Source: Dyella lipolytica
GTDB lineage: Bacteria > Pseudomonadota > Gammaproteobacteria > Xanthomonadales > Rhodanobacteraceae
Direction of reading: 5' to 3'
DNA: 64,000 nucleotides
NCBI RefSeq assembly: GCF_030160075.1
Contig: NZ_BSNQ01000003.1
Coordinates: 1,610,328 to 1,674,327 of the forward strand
Part shown: positions 24,108 through 31,871 of the stretch, in pieces
Numbering within the stretch: the stretch's first letter is position 1
Layout of the letters: every line of letters starts with the position of its first letter
Translations under genes and position numbers: made by a program
The notes under the pieces: generated by a model
Database searches by the model: none
Seen by the model: the letters and a program-made list of their open reading frames with translations, nothing else
Told to the model about the DNA's origin: nothing

Positions 24108-25814
24108 TTACGGATACAGCGTCGTGATCAGTGCCGCTTTCGGACTACCCCAGCCCGTCACAAGGTCATAGCCCACCACCGCCGAATAGGTGCCGGACTT
24201 GCCGCTAGTGATGTCGTGGAAGTCGGTGGCATAGGTAGCCGTCAATGCTCCGCCCGACTCGTTCTCTGCGTAGATCACAGGATCGAGGAATCCAAGGTTG
24301 GTCTTGCCCACGTTTGCCTGCTGCTCGTTGGCCAACGCAATGAAGGCCGCCCACATCGGCGCAGCAAAGCTGGTGCCGCCGTAGCTGTTAGCCAGGCACG
24401 ACGTCTGATCTGCGCAGGTGTAGAAGGTGAAGTTGGCGTTGGCCGAAACGTCCGGACCATTGCGATAGGTGGTTGAACCATGGTTGCTTGAATTGATCAC
24501 GCCAGCGATCTTCTGCCATGAAGGAATGGCGATCTTGTCTGGCGAGATGCCGCCTCCGCTGTCGACCCATGCCGTTTCCGACTTCCACGGCCCGCCCGCG
24601 CTGCTGGTGATCAGGTCGGTGCCGCCGACGGAAATGACGTTCGCATCGTCGGCTGGCCATGCTTCGTTTCTCGACGACCATGTCTTGTTGTCGCCGGAAG
24701 CTGCAAAGAAGGTCTGGCCCTGGGCGGCCATCTTCTCGAAGTACGGATCGAGTGTCGACGGATCGGCAGGTGTCCAGCCCCACGAACAACCGATCGTGGT
24801 CGGCAGCGGGCTGTGGGTGGTCATGGCGCTGATGATGGCGGTGTCGGTGGAGCCGACATACATCACCAGACTGCTGAGACCCGGTGCCATGCCGAGGGCC
24901 TGCGTCATGTCGAGCGTCTGCTCGGTATCGTCACAACCTGCCGAGTACAGACACGAGGTGCTCGTACCGTCGGTGGAAAGCAGCGTGACAGGAACGTTGT
25001 TGGTCTGATGGACGTTGTTGTAGTACGTCGTCAGATCAGCCAGATCGGTGCCGTAGTATTCGAACAAACCCAGATTCTGACCTGTGCCGGTAAGCGTTCC
25101 ACCATAGTAGGCAGCGCGCATATCGCTGCCCAGGAACGAGGCCGAGGGACCCGAACCTGTCGTTGCATGGGAAACGACCGCATCAGCACTGATGCCATGC
25201 GCCATGGCGTAGTCGGTCTTCTTGACGAGCATCGGATGCGGGATCGAATAGTTGTCCAGACCGGAAACGTGCCACAGCGGAATCGCTAGACCGGTTACGG
25301 GCTCGCGGTCAGGGCTGTAGAAGACGCGATTCTCCGTATCGTGTTGATAGGTGCGCATCTTCACGTTGAAGGCGGCTTCGATGGCCGAGACCGGACCCAC
25401 TACTTGCACATCCATGCCATCGCGGCTTCCGCCGGTAATGGTGAATCCGTACTTGCTCAGATATTGAACGACCGTGTCGTAATCGTTCTTGGTCGGACCG
25501 AATCGTGCGGTGAACTCCGCCGGGGTAACGTAATGACGGAAATTGGGGCTCGCCGGGTTGGTGACGTCTGCTACAAACGCGTCCAGGCCGGCCTTATCAC
25601 GCAATGGCAGAACAACGTCGAGACTCATCATCTGGTTGGCTGGGAGGCGACCGACCGCTTTCGCCGCCCCTGCATGCACCGCATCCCGCACGTGATGGGT
25701 GGAAACTTCCGCTGCCTGAACTGCCGCAGTTGCGCCGAATGCCAAGGCAATGGCAAGCGCAAGGCGGAACGTCCCGTTGGTGAGATCTTTTCCAGTCGCA
25801 TTTGATCTAATCAT
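24108..25814 (-). CDS. Secreted S53 serine-carboxyl peptidase (sedolisin/xanthomonalisin type)
   Basis: 568 residues: signal peptide (about 1-35), an activation prodomain (LDVVLPLRDKAGLDAFVADV ... FRHYVTPAEFTARFGPT, about 36-200) and the catalytic domain. The S53 residues are visible as E298 and D302 (DDTEQTLDMTQ), oxyanion D375 (AASGD) and Ser482 (YGGTSFAAP). The calcium site is in the C-terminal FHDITSG ... GYDLVTGWGSP. It should be secreted and act at acid pH on proteins. Its 5' region is repeated at 28688-28916, next to the remnant of a second copy. Confidence 0.93.
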   Translation of the reverse strand: MIRSNATGKDLTNGTFRLALAIALAFGATAAVQAAEVSTHHVRDAVHAGAAKAVGRLPANQMMSLDVVLPLRDKAGLDAFVADVTNPASPNFRHYVTPAEFTARFGPTKNDYDTVVQYLSKYGFTITGGSRDGMDVQVVGPVSAIEAAFNVKMRTYQHDTENRVFYSPDREPVTGLAIPLWHVSGLDNYSIPHPMLVKKTDYAMAHGISADAVVSHATTGSGPSASFLGSDMRAAYYGGTLTGTGQNLGLFEYYGTDLADLTTYYNNVHQTNNVPVTLLSTDGTSTSCLYSAGCDDTEQTLDMTQALGMAPGLSSLVMYVGSTDTAIISAMTTHSPLPTTIGCSWGWTPADPSTLDPYFEKMAAQGQTFFAASGDNKTWSSRNEAWPADDANVISVGGTDLITSSAGGPWKSETAWVDSGGGISPDKIAIPSWQKIAGVINSSNHGSTTYRNGPDVSANANFTFYTCADQTSCLANSYGGTSFAAPMWAAFIALANEQQANVGKTNLGFLDPVIYAENESGGALTATYATDFHDITSGKSGTYSAVVGYDLVTGWGSPKAALITTLYP

Positions 25815-26083
25815 TGGTAATTACCCCATTGGTAGATAATGAAATAAGCGGATTTTGGCGTGCACGCCACCATCACCGCTATTGCACATAGCGGCGTCAA
25901 GAAGGCATGCACTACCCACGCAAAGTCGCCAGAAACGACTTCGCTCTCTCACTTGCTCCCTACGATCCCCATACGTCACAGCGATGATCGCTGTTGCGGC
26001 TATTGGTCATGCTGTGCCGCTCTACTCGACGAAACACTCATCAAGACGACGGTGAAGAATGATCACGAAAAAGCCTGGCTATA
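25815..26083. repeat. S53 upstream control region, copy A of a diverged duplication
   Basis: This region shares a long, gapped similarity with 28688-28916: CCATTGGTAGA, CGCTATTGCACATA, GCAAAGTCG.C...ACGACTTCGC, TACGATCCCC, GATCGCTGTTGCGGCT, GATGAAGAATG-like blocks in the same order. It contains AAGTCG-N7-CGACTT (25923-25941) and CAGCGAT-N-ATCGCTG (25979-25993). It covers the 5' region of the S53 gene and probably holds its promoter. Confidence 0.7.
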
Positions 26084-26198
26084 TTGACGAACGTCACATG
26101 GCGAAACTTAGACCGATCCAAAGAAAGCGACGCTCGCGCGCCGCTTCCATAGGTCTATCTACATCGCATGGAGTGCGTGAAACGGAGGTGACGTCGAA

Positions 26199-26246
26199 GC
26201 GTTTGCATGCATGCAAACGCGCAAGAAGTTGCGTATAACTTCTTGC
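26199..26246. repeat. Perfect 22-bp palindrome and adjacent hairpin
   Basis: 26199-26220 is a perfect palindrome built from GCGTTTGCATG and its complement. It is followed at once by GCAAGAAGTT-GCGTAT-AACTTCTTGC (26221-26246). They lie 42-90 bp downstream of the gene at 26288-26875 and could form two hairpins that end that transcript, or a protein site. Confidence 0.6.
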
Positions 26247-26287
26247 GTTGGTCTCGCGCAACGCTTGCTATGTACTACGCACGGCAG

Positions 26288-26875
26288 TCAGTGGACTCGC
26301 GTGAAGTCGCTAACCCAATTCGTTTCCCAGGTCTTTCCACCGTCGGGCGAATAAGCCTGTTCCCAGCGCGCGGATGTTGACGTGATGTGCGACCAGATGA
26401 CGCGTACCTTGATCGGCTTTCCCTGCAGCACATCGTCGGCATACAAAGTGCCGACACCATTGACGAAGCTACCCTTCATCGGGGGATCGAGGTTGTCGGC
26501 TGGATAGCGTCCATCCAGAAACCAACTGGCCCATTGCCCACTGACCGGATCGTAGGAGCGCAAGCCGACACCGCGATAGACGCCATCCGGCAGATTGATC
26601 ACGTTGTCGCTAACGTCGGCAAAGCCGTCCATCAACTTACGCACATCGAGCGTGCCATCGAATTCGATCCATTCGTGACTCCCTGCCAGACGCGCTTTCA
26701 ATTTGCGGTGGTGGCCATGCCAGGTGCCGACGAGAAAATCGAAGTCGTGCAGACCGCTCAGGTTAGGGGCTCCCTGTTTGGCTACAGGGGTATCTTGCGA
26801 AGCCTGAGCAGGCGCAAAAGCGCCGACAAACATCGCTAACGAAATGGCCATAAGCATGGTGCAGAAGCGTTTCAT
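26288..26875 (-). CDS. Secreted DUF1579-like protein
   Basis: 195 residues with a signal peptide (MKRFCTMLMAISLAMFVGAFAPAQA). The mature protein shows LHDFDFLVGTWHGHHRKLKARLAGSHEWIEFDG, RSYDPVSGQWASWFLDGRYP and WEQAYSPDGGKTWETNWVSDF, the DUF1579-like pattern of alternating beta strands. It resembles in layout the protein at 22170-22703, but they share little sequence. Function unknown. It is flanked by the palindromes at 26199 on its 3' side. Confidence 0.82.
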   Translation of the reverse strand: MKRFCTMLMAISLAMFVGAFAPAQASQDTPVAKQGAPNLSGLHDFDFLVGTWHGHHRKLKARLAGSHEWIEFDGTLDVRKLMDGFADVSDNVINLPDGVYRGVGLRSYDPVSGQWASWFLDGRYPADNLDPPMKGSFVNGVGTLYADDVLQGKPIKVRVIWSHITSTSARWEQAYSPDGGKTWETNWVSDFTRVH

Positions 26876-27164
26876 GTCATTGACTCCTCCAGTGATCTGG
26901 AGGCGACATTACCCGCTAAACATGCCACCTGATGTCATGTATTTCCGAATAGAGATTCGCAAGCTCTGCGTCATCATGCACGCGGCAGGGCACGAAAAAC
27001 CGATTCTGAAAGAACAAATCCAGGCTTGCTGACTGCCCATCATTAAATGACCCGGAACATTCTGTTGCTATATCTACAACCGCATTCCTAACGCGAACAC
27101 CGAGGGGGAATAACCCCCTCGGCTTCTTTCTCTGGTTGAATTTAGCAAACAACCATCAGACTTC
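26876..27164. other. Intergenic region with one terminator
   Basis: Carries the promoter of the secreted protein at 26288-26875 and the 3' end of the 27165-28184 transcript. I see no gene. Confidence 0.55.
27100..27122 (-). terminator. GC-rich hairpin, probable terminator
   Basis: CCGAGGGGG-AATAA-CCCCCTCGG, a perfect 9-bp stem with a 5-nt loop, 43 bp after the end of the secreted gene at 27165-28184. On the minus strand it is followed by TGTTCG, a weak T-run; on the plus strand by CTTCTTTCTC. Confidence 0.65.
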
Positions 27165-28184
27165 TTAGTTCGATTCGGTAAATGAAACCGAAGGCGTCGA
27201 ACCAGCCGAAGCGGTGCAGCTGCCCAGGTTGAGGTTGTTGGTTTCGCCGGTGGAACCGTTATTGGCTTGGCAAGTCGGCGCGGCAGTGGAACCATTGGTC
27301 ACGGCGATGTTCACACCGATCGTGGAACCGCTGTTGAATTGAGCTTGCGAACCGCCAGCATTACCCACAACGTTGTATTCAACTTCTTTCCACACACTCG
27401 CGATATCCAGAGTGCTGTCTTTCTGGCTGGTGCTATAAGCGTTGCCATTGTAGGTAACAACCGTCGTATCGTTACCGCCGGTGACAGCGGTGCCGGTCAG
27501 CGTCACGCTACCCAGAGCCGTGCCCGGAATGTCCGCCATCGAAGTGGCAGCGCTGTTCTTGTAGCAGTCGCCTGCGCCGTCGCTTCCGAAACCGCTCGGG
27601 CAACGACGTCCGCCGTAGCCGATCAGCCAATCCTGGATGAACACCGCACCCTGACCCTGGACTTCATAGTCGGGGGCATAGATGAACTGCTGCCACACAA
27701 CGCAGCCGGAGTGGCCATTGCACGCGGCGGTGGTGCTATTGAAGCTCGTGTTCATCTGCAGCGAGTATTCGTTCGGCCCGATGATGCCGTTGCTCTCACC
27801 ACTGCCGAACGGCACGTTGACCCCTTGCTCGGAAGTTACGCCCGAGAACGTCGGGAAGCTGCCCACGGCCTTGCTGATCACGTTGGTGCTGTCCAGCGTG
27901 TAGTCGACGCCGTTACCGGTGGTTTGTTCCTGACCGAAAACAATCTGGCGAGGCACCGTGTGTGCGCGCGGAGCCAACTGGTGGCAAGCGGTCGGTTCCC
28001 ACAAGACGCTGGGATAGGTGGCCTTGAAGCAGCCTTCCGCCGGTGTAGCGATCTGCGCAATGTCATGACGCCAGGAGGCCTTGGCCGCCTGTTCGAGGAT
28101 GCCATCATCAGCAGCGAAAGCAGCCGGAGCGCACGCTGCACTCAAAAGGCCGACTGCGAAAACGAACTTTAACTTTGCTTGCAT
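27165..28184 (-). CDS. Secreted protein of unknown function
   Basis: 339 residues: signal peptide (KLKFVFAVGLLSAACAPAAFAADD), then a Gly/Ser/Thr/Asn-rich, cysteine-containing domain with GVTSEQGVNVPFGSGE, YSLQMNTSF, CNGHSGCVVWQQFIYAPDY, IQDWLIGYG. Blocks of this kind are seen in secreted proteins of this group but I cannot name a family. GGGGAGA lies seven bases before the ATG. It lies between the S53 gene and the S53 remnant. Confidence 0.8.
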   Translation of the reverse strand: MQAKLKFVFAVGLLSAACAPAAFAADDGILEQAAKASWRHDIAQIATPAEGCFKATYPSVLWEPTACHQLAPRAHTVPRQIVFGQEQTTGNGVDYTLDSTNVISKAVGSFPTFSGVTSEQGVNVPFGSGESNGIIGPNEYSLQMNTSFNSTTAACNGHSGCVVWQQFIYAPDYEVQGQGAVFIQDWLIGYGGRRCPSGFGSDGAGDCYKNSAATSMADIPGTALGSVTLTGTAVTGGNDTTVVTYNGNAYSTSQKDSTLDIASVWKEVEYNVVGNAGGSQAQFNSGSTIGVNIAVTNGSTAAPTCQANNGSTGETNNLNLGSCTASAGSTPSVSFTESN

Positions 28185-28537
28185 TTACATTTCTCCCCAT
28201 CTTGCAATTGATGATCAATGTCGGCTCTGGACCACCCAGTAGCCGTCGCGCTTACAACTACGACTAACATCCGTGTAAGCAACACAACTCCTCCCCCTAC
28301 AGCAAAAGTTGCTTTACAGAAAACATCAAGACAGAGCGCCGTTGTTTTGCGCTGCAAAATAATTTGTATGACGCGGCCGAACAAAGCAGCTACATCGCTG
28401 CTGACATAGTTAAAAATGAAAAATGCGATACCGGTGTGCGCACGCATCTGCTCAGATGCAAAGCGCCTAAGAGCCATCTCCAACGCATTTGAGTGCTGGC
28501 GCTGCTGTATGGAATCGTCATCGTTCGACCAAACCGC
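28185..28537. other. Promoter region of the secreted protein gene
   Basis: 353 bp between the 27165-28184 gene and the S53 remnant. The minus-strand frame here (to 28483) has no start context or known motif. No hairpin noticed. Confidence 0.5.
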
Positions 28538-28687
28538 TTATGGTCTGGTCATCGGGAGAGGAGCGTGCGTACTTTTTCCGCACGCTGTCCGCACCGCCCA
28601 TGTTGCGTCGAGTATTGAGTCAGCGGTGGGCGCAAGGCGGAAATCTCCGTTTGCAAGTGTTCTTCCAGTCGAATCTCGTCTAATCAC
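28538..28687 (-). pseudogene. Remnant of a second S53 peptidase gene (signal peptide only)
   Basis: A 50-codon minus frame from GTG at 28687 reads VIRRDSTGRTLANGDFRLA, which aligns with the S53 precursor start MIRSNATGKDLTNGTFRLA at 25814; a later GKSTHA also aligns with EVSTHH. The frame stops at 28538 after the signal peptide region, and no prodomain or catalytic sequence follows. The 5' control region upstream is also a copy. It is a truncated paralogue of the S53 gene. Confidence 0.7.
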
Positions 28688-28916
28688 AGGTAATAATCCC
28701 ATTGGTAGACATCTCTCGCTATTGCACATAACAGCGTTAAAAAGGCGTGCGCTTCCAAGGCAAAGTCGTCAAAACGACTTCGCAATTCGACTTACTCCTT
28801 ACGATCCCCTACGGCACAGCAACGATCGCTGTTGCGGCTGTTCGCTATTGCGTGCCGCGATACTCGATGGGCCACTTTCCAAAGCGACGATGAAGAATGG
28901 TCATAAAGAAAATTCT
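28688..28916. repeat. S53-type upstream region, copy B
   Basis: Diverged copy of 25815-26083 in the same orientation. It keeps CCATTGGTAGA, TCGCTATTGCACATAA, AAGTCGT-CAAA-ACGACTT (28763-28780) and GCAAC-N7-GTTGC (28819-28835). It belongs to the remnant S53 gene. Confidence 0.7.
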
Positions 28917-29228
28917 CTTTTTTGATCGGCGTCACATCGTGGGACATAGACCTGTCTACAAAACACTACAACTTGTCACACAGTGTCCATGAGCACTTTA
29001 TTCGCATTCGGCGCGTGAAGATCCGGTGATGCTTACGCACTCGCGGCTGCGCAAGAATTTGCGCGCCAGCGAAGTTCCATTATTTCAATTCGCGAAAAAA
29101 CAACGCGACGCGTCGATTCCTCGATGCGTCGCGTTGTATATAACGGTTAGATTCTTCGCACCTTGATTCTTCCACCCATTCGTGCTTCCCAATAGATTAA
29201 AGAAGCGACCAAGCAACGGATCTCTTCG
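28917..29228. other. Intergenic region with terminator only
   Basis: Apart from the terminator at 29095-29136, no gene or repeat is visible. Confidence 0.5.
29095..29136 (-). terminator. Strong intrinsic terminator of the secreted protein gene at 29229
   Basis: CAACGCGACGC (29101-29111) and GCGTCGCGTTG (29126-29136) pair perfectly, with TCGA/TCGA inside the loop. On the minus strand the stem is followed by T6 (AAAAAA on the plus strand at 29095-29100). Confidence 0.88.
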
Positions 29229-29942
29229 CTACATCACAGGTGCGGCCGTTCCATCCGACCACTTACCGGCGGGAATCATGAAAACTTTTATGGGATCGCG
29301 GTCGCCCTCAAGCTGCGGGTTCAGCATGATCGGTGAACCTGGCAAGTCGGCGCCCCAATCCACCTCACGCGAGGTATAGAACATCAGGTGCGGAATCCAG
29401 TGCCCTGCCGCATCGTTTAGGTAGCCTCCCTTCGACATCATGTAGCTCATGCCGCCAGGGGCCAAAGGCGGGAGCTGTTTTTTGGCAAACGCAGCCTTCA
29501 TACCTTCCATGATTTGATTTTTGGATTGCCCCGCGAGCGCCAGCTCGGTTCTTTTGTAGGTGATGGGCAAGATCGACTGCGCCGCTTGCCGATTGAAGCA
29601 AATGGGGCCACGCAATTTGGGATTCCAAAACTCTGGGTTTTCAAATTCCGCCGTCCAGGATCGGTCGACCACACATACGAAGCCGTTCTTGCCTTCGACG
29701 GCGGTGACGTAGCCGTGGGGTCCGAGTACAAGGATCTTGGCTTCTCCGGAAATGGTTTTGGGTGCCGCGCTGCGCGCCAGCGCGATTTCGGCATCGCGGT
29801 CCCCCATCAAGTATTCCGATAGAGGCGCCATCGTCGGATAGGAATGTTGTTGATTTTGAGCTGACAGTCTTTCACCAGCGCCGATAGCTAAAAGCACGAT
29901 TAGCATCGCGCACATCTTTAAGCGGCCGGCGTCTTGCTTCAT
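29229..29942 (-). CDS. Secreted protein, paralogue of the TonB-receptor-linked protein at 40638
   Basis: 237 residues: signal peptide (MCAMLIVLLAIGAGERLSAQ) then MAPLSEYLMGDRDAEIALARSAAP, ILVLGPHGYVTAVEGKNGFVC, NPKLRGPICFN, LPITYKRTELALAG, LPPLAPGGMSYMMSK and HWIPHLMFYTSREVDWGADLPGSPIM. The protein at 40638-41351 has the same length (237) and very similar sequence throughout. No known domain name comes to mind. ATG at 29942 has GGGGAGA upstream; an ATG five codons earlier is possible. Confidence 0.88.
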   Translation of the reverse strand: MKQDAGRLKMCAMLIVLLAIGAGERLSAQNQQHSYPTMAPLSEYLMGDRDAEIALARSAAPKTISGEAKILVLGPHGYVTAVEGKNGFVCVVDRSWTAEFENPEFWNPKLRGPICFNRQAAQSILPITYKRTELALAGQSKNQIMEGMKAAFAKKQLPPLAPGGMSYMMSKGGYLNDAAGHWIPHLMFYTSREVDWGADLPGSPIMLNPQLEGDRDPIKVFMIPAGKWSDGTAAPVM

Positions 29943-30259
29943 CTCATCTCTCCCCATCGGTTCGTGGAAACATCATGAAGGTCTGACTCTTCCTGGATCG
30001 GGCCTAGATGGCACCCAACCCAAAGGAGCCACAGCGAAGGCGACCTTTACGATTGACGAACGGGATATAGGGAAATCGACATGCGTCGAGGGCCGCGCCA
30101 ACGGACGGCATGGCTTCGAATCGTAGGCCGGAAAAATAACTTCCAGCGGAGATGTCGATTCGATCATCGCCCATTCGTTGCCTTAATAGCCAGGATGTTA
30201 GCGGGAGGCGACCATTCCCCACGCCCTGCTCCGACCTTTCACCCCATGGAGATAAGCCG
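29943..30259. other. Divergent promoter region
   Basis: 317 bp between the secreted protein gene (minus) and the YCII gene (plus). No conserved element noticed. Confidence 0.5.
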
Positions 30260-30625
30260 ATGCAATTCCTTTCGATAATCCGAATCAACGAAAGCAGTAC
30301 CCAGCAGCCCGACCAGCGGCTCATGAACGACATGGGCAAGCTCATGGAGGAGATGACAAAGGCCGGCATCCTCGTCGACACCGCCGGACTGAAGCCCAGC
30401 GTCGAAGGCGCACGCGTCAAACTCTCGCGCGGAAAAATCAGCCGAATCGACGGCCCGTTCGCCGAGGCGAAGGAAGTGATCGGCGGCTACGCCATCCTTG
30501 AAGCGCCATCGATGGACGAGGCGGTCCACGCCAGCCGGCGTTTTCTGGAAGTCCATGGCGACGGCTGGGACATCGACTGCGAGATCCGCGAGATGGTGCG
30601 CCACCCAGACGCAAGCGCGACCTGA
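30260..30625 (+). CDS. YCII-related (DGPF) domain protein
   Basis: 121 residues: MQFLSIIRINESS, MNDMGKLMEEMTKAGILVDTAGLKPS, ISRIDGPFAEAKEVIGGYAILEAPSMDEAVHASRRFLE, the standard YCII layout. It differs from the copy at 727-1080 in not sitting beside a sigma factor gene. GGAGA is six to seven bases before the ATG. Role unknown; many relatives are encoded near ECF sigma factors. Confidence 0.88.
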   Translation: MQFLSIIRINESSTQQPDQRLMNDMGKLMEEMTKAGILVDTAGLKPSVEGARVKLSRGKISRIDGPFAEAKEVIGGYAILEAPSMDEAVHASRRFLEVHGDGWDIDCEIREMVRHPDASAT

Positions 30626-30665
30626 GCCGCGACACTCCGGCCTACGGAGTTAGAAATCAGACATG

Positions 30666-30714
30666 GTCCAACCTCACCCAGTGACTAAACAGCGAACCAG
30701 GGGTGAGGTTGGAC
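30666..30714 (+). terminator. Long hairpin, probable terminator of the YCII gene
   Basis: GTCCAACCTCACCC (30666-30679) and GGGTGAGGTTGGAC (30701-30714) pair perfectly over 14 bp with a 21-nt loop, followed by TTTATAAG. It stands 41 bp after the YCII stop and 10 bp before the convergent Lrp stop. Confidence 0.7.
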
Positions 30715-30723
30715 TTTATAAGC

Positions 30724-31221
30724 TCACGAAATGGCGCTCTTACCCTTGTTCTCGGCAAGAGGCATGACATGTCGCGCTTCGTGGTTGAACACGACGGATG
30801 TTTCAACGCGCACCACAACAGCGTGACGATTGAAGTGTTGCGAAATGATTTCCTTCAAATGCTCCATATCATGAACAACCACGTGGACAAGCAAATCAAA
30901 CCGGCCCGATACCAGAAACACGCCGCGAACTTCCGGAATGGCGGCGGTTGATTTCAGGAACTTGTCGACAACTTGACCTTCGAGCTTGCCAAGCTGCACG
31001 AACAGGACGGCCTCCAGAGGGAACCCGATCGCCTGGAGGTTCACCTCAGCGTGAGCACTCACGAGAACGCCGCGTGTCCTCAGCGATTTGATGCGCTCAT
31101 GGCAGCTCGATGGCGCAAGGCCAACTGCCGCCGCGATCTCTTTATTGGATAACCATGCGTCCTTCATCAAGAGCCGCAAAATGGCGAAGTCCGTTCGGTC
31201 GAGGTCCACTTCAGTTGCCAT
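30724..31221 (-). CDS. Lrp/AsnC-family transcriptional regulator
   Basis: 165 residues: N-terminal HTH (DRTDFAILRLLMKDAWLSNKEIAAAVGLAPSSCHERIKSLRTRGV) and a C-terminal RAM domain (GFPLEAVLFVQLG, EVRGVFLVSGRFDLLVHVVVHDMEHLKEII). It should be an oligomeric amino-acid-sensing regulator. Its divergent neighbour at 31277 encodes an exported NTF2-like protein, and the repeated half-sites in between are likely targets. Confidence 0.92.
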   Translation of the reverse strand: MATEVDLDRTDFAILRLLMKDAWLSNKEIAAAVGLAPSSCHERIKSLRTRGVLVSAHAEVNLQAIGFPLEAVLFVQLGKLEGQVVDKFLKSTAAIPEVRGVFLVSGRFDLLVHVVVHDMEHLKEIISQHFNRHAVVVRVETSVVFNHEARHVMPLAENKGKSAIS

Positions 31222-31222
31222 A

Positions 31223-31276
31223 TATTCGAAATTTATTCGATTGACTGTAATGTTATTCTAATACTATTCTAAATAT
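31223..31276. promoter_or_regulatory. Tandem ATTCKA half-sites between Lrp and NTF2-like genes
   Basis: The AT-rich spacer contains four copies of the hexamer ATTCGA or ATTCTA (ATTCGA, ATTCGA, ATTCTA, ATTCTA) at roughly helical distances. This is the sort of repeated degenerate site that Lrp proteins bind. The plus gene has no Shine-Dalgarno sequence, so it may be leaderless. Confidence 0.5.
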
Positions 31277-31813
31277 ATGACAAATAACCGAATTTACGCC
31301 AAACATCGTCGTATAAGCGCTTGGCAATGCGGCGCCTTCCTCGCATCCCTTTCGCTTGCAGTGGCCATCGACATCATGGCTCCGAGTGTCTGTTACGCCA
31401 CGCCGCAAAGCCAAACGCAATCGCACATCACATTGAAGGACGCGATTGGGCAGCGCTTGATTGCCAATGAAAGGATGAGCTGGGAGCTAGCCATCAAGGG
31501 TGAGGCAACTTCTTACAAAGCTTTTCACGCACCGGACTTCTTTACGGTCTCAGGAACCGGGGTCACGAACAGGGAGCTCAGTGAAGCTTCTGCCATGGAT
31601 TCGAAAGTGCACTTCGATCAATGCGACCTTTCAGGATTCGACGTCCGCTTCGTTGCAGAGAACGCAGTACTTATCACTTACCGTGTGAAGGCTGCGGGGC
31701 TCGATCATGGGAAGGCATTCCAGCTCGACAGTTACGCTTCGTCCTTGTGGATGAAGCGTAACGGGCAATGGCTAAATGTGTTTTATCAGGCGACGCCTGC
31801 ACCGACCCAGTAA
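31277..31813 (+). CDS. Exported NTF2-like (DUF4440-type) protein
   Basis: 178 residues: a hydrophobic N-terminal segment (CGAFLASLSLAVAIDIMAPSVCYATPQ) that looks like a signal peptide, then an NTF2-like domain with LKDAIGQRLIANERMSWELAIKGEATSYKAFHAPDFFTVSGTGVTNREL, VRFVAENAVLITYRVKAAG and LWMKRNGQWLNVFYQATPAPT. The last block is the typical SnoaL/DUF4440 ending. Function unknown. Upstream half-sites suggest Lrp control. Confidence 0.85.
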   Translation: MTNNRIYAKHRRISAWQCGAFLASLSLAVAIDIMAPSVCYATPQSQTQSHITLKDAIGQRLIANERMSWELAIKGEATSYKAFHAPDFFTVSGTGVTNRELSEASAMDSKVHFDQCDLSGFDVRFVAENAVLITYRVKAAGLDHGKAFQLDSYASSLWMKRNGQWLNVFYQATPAPTQ

Positions 31814-31834
31814 TCGTGTAGCGATAGCCTTATC

Positions 31835-31864
31835 GCATAAAAAAGGACCATGCCCCTTTTATGC
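31835..31864. terminator. Probable bidirectional terminator between convergent genes
   Basis: GCATAAAAAAGG (31835-31846) pairs with CCCCTTTTATGC (31853-31864) except near the loop. A- and T-runs on the two sides of the stem suit both directions. Confidence 0.6.
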
Positions 31865-31871
31865 AATATCA

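Noticed and set aside
24469-25008. A plus-strand frame of about 180 codons
   Set aside because: Antisense to the catalytic domain of the S53 protease; no motif.
28169-28483. A minus-strand frame of about 100 codons upstream of the secreted protein gene
   Set aside because: It overlaps the start of the real gene and consists of promoter sequence; no motif.
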